Below are positions 60,936 to 64,000 of a stretch of 64,000 nt of DNA, piece by piece. The stretch covers positions 62,001 through 126,000 of the forward strand of contig VSDH01000002.1 in assembly GCA_008636105.1 (NCBI GenBank). Reading direction: 5' to 3'. The notes beneath the pieces were generated by a model. It was not told the origin of the DNA, did not search any database, and worked only from the letters and a program-made list of their open reading frames with translations. The translations under genes were made by a program, and so were the position numbers. Each line of letters begins with the position of its first letter. Position 1 is the stretch's first letter. Origin of the DNA: Candidatus Scalindua sediminis (GTDB lineage: Bacteria > Planctomycetota > Brocadiia > Brocadiales > Scalinduaceae).

Positions 60936-61094
60936 GAAGTAAGATACTAGGCTCTTAGCCCATAATTTAAAGATTATTACATAAATAAAGTTTATATGAA
61001 AATAGAGATGTTTTCATGAATTTAGTGTATATAAATCTTTTGACTTAAGTGCTTGAATACTCGAATTTTGCGTTTTGGAGAACCTGTATAAGGG

Positions 61095-61220
61095 ATGCTA
61101 AATAATTTTTCTAAAAATACCTTGACATTAGATGAATTTTATGAAAAAATGCCAGCTCGGGAGTTTGTAAACTATTCTATAAAGGAATGGTTTTTGCTTT
61201 ACTTAAATGATATAGTGTGA
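61095..61220 (+). CDS. Small ORF of unknown function
   Basis: A 41-residue frame, MLNNFSKNTLTLDEFYEKMP and then AREFVNYSIKEWFLLYLNDIV. The composition is protein-like and the frame begins with ATG, but the purine-rich AAGGG lies directly against it, so the ribosome site is poor. It is 58 bases before the Ala-rich secreted protein gene. It may be a genuine small regulator or chance. Confidence 0.35.
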   Translation: MLNNFSKNTLTLDEFYEKMPAREFVNYSIKEWFLLYLNDIV

Positions 61221-61278
61221 ATACTATATAATATTTTGGAAGGGAATCCTCAAAAATCTTTTAGAGGAGGATTATGAG

Positions 61279-61827
61279 ATGACAGGTAAACGCAGATTTT
61301 CGTATATATTCATTTCAATAGTTTTATGTGCGAGCATGAACGTTATGTTTTCTGGAAAAGTAAAGGCTGGAGTTGAAGATGATATTGCAGCGGCTGTAGC
61401 AGCAGGAATGTCGTATGCTGGCGGCGTGACCGATGTGATAAATGCCGGGGCCGATGCGCCAGAAGCCGTAATTGCGGCTATTACGTTGGGTGGGCCTGGT
61501 GTTGCAGGAGAAGTAACGACGGCTGCTATACTTGCAGGTGGTATTGATGTGGCGTCTGCTGTAATCACTGCAGCCATAATTGCTGGTGGAAATGTTGCTT
61601 CAGTAGTTGCAGCAGCTATTGCTGCAGGTGTTGATCCAGATACAATCATTGCTGCCCTCATAGCTGCAGGTGTTGATCCGGATACAATCATTGCTGCCCT
61701 CATAGATGCCGGGGTGGCTCCTGCTGCCGCAGAAGATGCCGTAGCGAAAACGAGGCCTGAACCACCACCAGTATTTGGAGGAACACCAGAGCAGCCACAA
61801 GCTAATCCGGCAAGCGCTTCATCATAA
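61279..61827 (+). CDS. Secreted alanine-rich tandem-repeat protein
   Basis: A 182-residue protein with a signal peptide (RRFSYIFISIVLCASMNVMF). The mature part is almost wholly A, G, V, I, T and D. It consists of short repeats of about 15-16 residues, clearest as AAGVDPDTIIAALI, present twice in succession with near-identical DNA at 61620-61710. The units look like helix-turn hairpins of an alpha-solenoid. The tail EPPPVFGGTPEQPQANPAS is proline-rich. GAGGAGG lies 8 bases before the ATG. The family is unknown. Next to exopolysaccharide-type genes it may be a surface or matrix protein. Confidence 0.75.
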   Translation: MTGKRRFSYIFISIVLCASMNVMFSGKVKAGVEDDIAAAVAAGMSYAGGVTDVINAGADAPEAVIAAITLGGPGVAGEVTTAAILAGGIDVASAVITAAIIAGGNVASVVAAAIAAGVDPDTIIAALIAAGVDPDTIIAALIDAGVAPAAAEDAVAKTRPEPPPVFGGTPEQPQANPASASS

Positions 61828-61990
61828 TAAGATCTCAACAATACCTTTTTATTTTGCAGATGTTTATTTTTCTTAAGCTGAATAGATTTAAATAAGGCAC
61901 AATTTGTAAAAGAAGAAGTTTTTTTTTGATAAGCATATAGAGATACGTAAATTTGAAATCATTCTCAAGGAAGAGAACCAGGCCTTCAAG

Positions 61991-63226
61991 ATGATGAAAA
62001 GAAAGATTACGATAATCTTTGTAGTATTTATGGCCTTCACATCCTTCGTTAGTAATCATGCCTTTTCGCAGGGAAAAATTCATTTAGGATCCCTCAGGAT
62101 ATATCCGTTATTTAGTGAAAGAATCGAGGTTGATGATAATATCCTTCAGGTTTCTGGTACGGGACGGGGAACTAATCCTGATACCGGTCTCCTCATAAAA
62201 GGAAAAGAAAGTGATTTAATAAATATATACACCCCCGGCCTTAAATTAGATTTGCCATTTAGAGGAGGAGGGTTGATACCCGGTAAAAGGCACGAACTAA
62301 GCCTTGATTGGCATTCAGATTTCAAGAATTATAGGGACCATGCAAGTGAGAATCAACAAAATCACTATTTTACTGCTTCTGGTATCTTAAAGTTCAACAG
62401 AGGGTTCGAGATAAACCTGGAGAATGAGTATAAAGATACTGAATCACCTGCAGGTAGTGAGACTGACAATATACATCCGGTTAGGATAAATACAGGTGAG
62501 ATAATTATAGATATGCCTGATTATTTCAGAAAATTTGATGCAGAATTTAGTTATTCAAATCATCAACTAGAATATGATGAAAGGGCATTAAGACGTGCGA
62601 ACAGGTTCGAACATAAGTTTACATTAAAGATTCCTTATAAACTTACTCCAAAAATAAAGTTATTCCCTGAATATACATATGGTTTTATTGAATATGATTC
62701 ACAGAGCGTACTTAATCCACAGAGTGATTCGCATTATAACGAATTCTATGTAGGTGCTGAATGGTATGCCACAGCTAAGTCAACAGGTATATTTAAATTA
62801 GGTTTTACCGAGATGAGATTTGATGATACCGAAACAAGTGATATAGCGACCTTTATTGCAGAAATCGGTGTAAGAGTTTATTTAACAAAGCGAATGGAAT
62901 TAGATGTAAATGCAGGGAGAGGGGTACTACAATCGGAATTTACAGCAAGAAGTAACTCATTCGAGAGGAGTTTTGGAGACTTTAGAATCTCCCGACAAGT
63001 GTGGAAGGACCTGAGTGCTTCATTCAATGCGAATTATGAAAAACAAGTTTATCATGGTTCAAAAAGAAAGGATGATGTTTATGGATTTGGCTTGTCCACC
63101 AAGTATGACATAAAAAAGCGGATGTCCGCCGAGATTAATTATACTAACAGGGACAGACATTCGAATATTGAAACTGAATCCGACCGCATTAATATTGCTT
63201 CTGTAGGAATAAGCTTTATCTTCTAG
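61991..63226 (+). CDS. Outer-membrane beta-barrel protein
   Basis: A 411-residue exported protein with a signal peptide (KITIIFVVFMAFTSFVSNHAFSQ) and many amphipathic strands with alternating aromatic residues. It ends in VGISFIF, with a C-terminal aromatic residue as outer-membrane barrels require for BAM-dependent insertion. It resembles the barrel proteins seen in exopolysaccharide loci (VpsM/EpsL-like, OMP beta-barrel 2). Its position directly before the Wza-like export gene supports that role. Two adjacent ATGs (61991, 61994) are possible starts. Confidence 0.8.
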   Translation: MMKRKITIIFVVFMAFTSFVSNHAFSQGKIHLGSLRIYPLFSERIEVDDNILQVSGTGRGTNPDTGLLIKGKESDLINIYTPGLKLDLPFRGGGLIPGKRHELSLDWHSDFKNYRDHASENQQNHYFTASGILKFNRGFEINLENEYKDTESPAGSETDNIHPVRINTGEIIIDMPDYFRKFDAEFSYSNHQLEYDERALRRANRFEHKFTLKIPYKLTPKIKLFPEYTYGFIEYDSQSVLNPQSDSHYNEFYVGAEWYATAKSTGIFKLGFTEMRFDDTETSDIATFIAEIGVRVYLTKRMELDVNAGRGVLQSEFTARSNSFERSFGDFRISRQVWKDLSASFNANYEKQVYHGSKRKDDVYGFGLSTKYDIKKRMSAEINYTNRDRHSNIETESDRINIASVGISFIF

Positions 63227-63316
63227 AAACCATCATCCCGTGTTATCTTCTTTTTAGCACAAGATTAAAATAATTCAATTCAGCTATTTTCCTACTAACT
63301 TATGTTAGTTCAGGCT

Positions 63317-63389
63317 ACCCCCATTCCTATGTTGGTTCAGGCTTGCCCGCCAGACTGATAGGCGGACGCAGAGGCTATAGGAATGGGGG
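63317..63389. repeat. GC-rich hairpin repeat
   Basis: CCCCCATTCCTAT at the left end is inverted as ATAGGAATGGGGG at the right end. The inside has a second stem, GCCCGCC / GGCGGAC-like. The outer arms match the CCCCCATTCC class of hairpins in the MITEs. Confidence 0.75.
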
Positions 63390-63451
63390 CGGATACTGCT
63401 ATAACAACGCCAAAGAAATGTATTTTCCTTGATCATGAGCGGAGTCGAATG

Positions 63452-63669
63452 ATTGTTGAAAAATTGTACATAAAACTGACAAACATTAGTCTTTATAGTT
63501 CAAATACTTACGTGAATATCTCGTGTACATAATACCTTGTGTCAACTTAAACAAACAGCTCTTCAGAAAAAGACCTACCCCCACATCCAATCCAAATCGA
63601 CGTAACTCTTGAGGTTGCAGCATCTTATAACAATTCCATGAAAAGTAGTTGTTTTGGTATCAAAGTTGT
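63452..63669 (+). repeat. Conserved intergenic block, copy 2
   Basis: The counterpart of 58701-58908, here about 50 bases upstream of the export lipoprotein gene. Shared landmarks keep order and spacing. A conserved leader or a small RNA gene would explain the similarity, as would a duplicated stretch of former gene. Confidence 0.65.
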
Positions 63670-63720
63670 GTAGAATATTTAGACACGAAAATACATTTAT
63701 AAAGGAAATATAATATAAAG

Positions 63721-64000
63721 ATGCCAGGGAAATTACTACCGTATCTGCTAATTTTTTTATTAATTTTTACTATAGTTGGCTGTACTGAGTTATGGAAGCA
63801 GTCTGCAAGTACCCACAATAGGAGTAGAGCCTCAGAGACCGTAAAGACACGCAGTGCAGGTAATGACATGGATATTAAATACAAAGAAAGTGTGAAGCAA
63901 AAAATCAAAGACGTCAAAGATGTCAAAGATTCAAAAAGAGAAGTTTATTTAGTCGATATAAATGATGTGTTGGATATTGTGGTATTTGAGGATGAAGACT
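63721..64000 (+). CDS. Wza-type polysaccharide export lipoprotein (partial)
   Basis: The first 93 codons of a gene running off the right edge. It starts with a lipoprotein signal (MPGKLLPYLLIFLLIFTIVG and C) with the lipobox IVGC. A charged linker (QKIKDVKDVKDSK) precedes YLVDINDVLDIVVFEDED, the opening of the poly-export (Wza/GfcE) domain. Wza octamers form the outer-membrane channel for capsule or exopolysaccharide. It follows the beta-barrel gene, giving an exopolysaccharide secretion context. Confidence 0.82.
   Translation, partial: MPGKLLPYLLIFLLIFTIVGCTELWKQSASTHNRSRASETVKTRSAGNDMDIKYKESVKQKIKDVKDVKDSKREVYLVDINDVLDIVVFEDED

Larger units (their letters stand above)
60370..61094. other. 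Large gap with two repeat elements
   Basis: About 725 bases without a gene. It holds an inverted-repeat element at 60534-60637 and the second MITE copy at 60665-60935. The rest is AT-rich. The stretch before 60534 has degenerate TTAACCC/GGTTAAG repeats. Confidence 0.45.
63227..63720. other. Leader gap before the Wza-like gene
   Basis: The gap contains a hairpin repeat at 63317-63389 and the conserved block at 63452-63669. The last 50 bases hold the presumed promoter and ribosome site of the export gene (AAAGGA near 63700, spaced somewhat far from the ATG). No ORF. Confidence 0.45.

Overview
The window is AT-rich chromosomal DNA from a Gram-negative bacterium. A squalene-hopene cyclase, HpnG and HpnH show hopanoid synthesis with the adenosylhopane branch. 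HldE and GmhA show a heptose-containing LPS core. There are also a beta-barrel outer-membrane protein, a Wza-type export lipoprotein, a giant 2-hydroxyacyl-CoA dehydratase activase, and a TPR/O-GlcNAc-transferase remnant. The mix fits an anammox-type planctomycete (Brocadiales, Scalindua-like). That assignment is inference; no marker gene in the window proves it.

Layout. 0.4-8.2 kb: leuC, the giant activase and leuD follow a perfect consensus promoter, then a convergent OGG1-type glycosylase. 8.5-13.3 kb: shc, a response regulator and the divergent hpnH/hpnG pair. 13.4-18 kb: purE, mtnA, a small lipoprotein, a PflX-like radical SAM protein and trpD, whose promoter lies directly against its start codon. 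18-26 kb: mostly minus-strand genes (site-2 protease with CBS pair, phosphoribosyltransferase, half-size GDT1, TIM-barrel epimerase) with two decayed genes, then a CPBP protease that seems to start at AUU, and sufS. 26-32.5 kb: rpmE-prfA-prmC, a methyltransferase, hldE-gmhA and cutA. 32.7-38.7 kb: bioF, a broken TPR/OGT gene ended by a RAYT transposase unit, and an OPT transporter. 39.4-46.3 kb: hisS, aspS, recG with accessory fragments. 46.3-48.3 kb: two toxin-antitoxin pairs. 48.7-55.3 kb: tex, a gluzincin-type lipoprotein, a metallo-beta-lactamase-fold protein and a VOC gene wrecked by a hairpin repeat. 55.7-64 kb: an envelope and exopolysaccharide-like region with several secreted proteins, a protein joining MshEN-like repeats to a LapG-like cysteine protease, a beta-barrel and the start of a Wza-like gene.

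The most striking non-genic feature is dense modular palindromic DNA. Several MITE-like element families with good terminal inverted repeats carry GC-rich hairpin cassettes. The same 56-base hairpin sits, identical, in three elements of two families. Copies of one element carry different hairpins at the same positions. Larger hairpins look like smaller ones with another palindrome inserted at the loop. The hairpins also touch genes: one encodes part of a signal peptide, and one has destroyed and re-started a VOC gene. A RAYT-type (REP-associated, HUH/Y1) transposase lies at 35.6-36.6 kb and is the obvious candidate for mobilising some of this, though that link is not shown by the sequence.

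No tRNA, rRNA, CRISPR array or phage module was seen. All functional calls come from reading motifs and family resemblance by eye; no database search was run.
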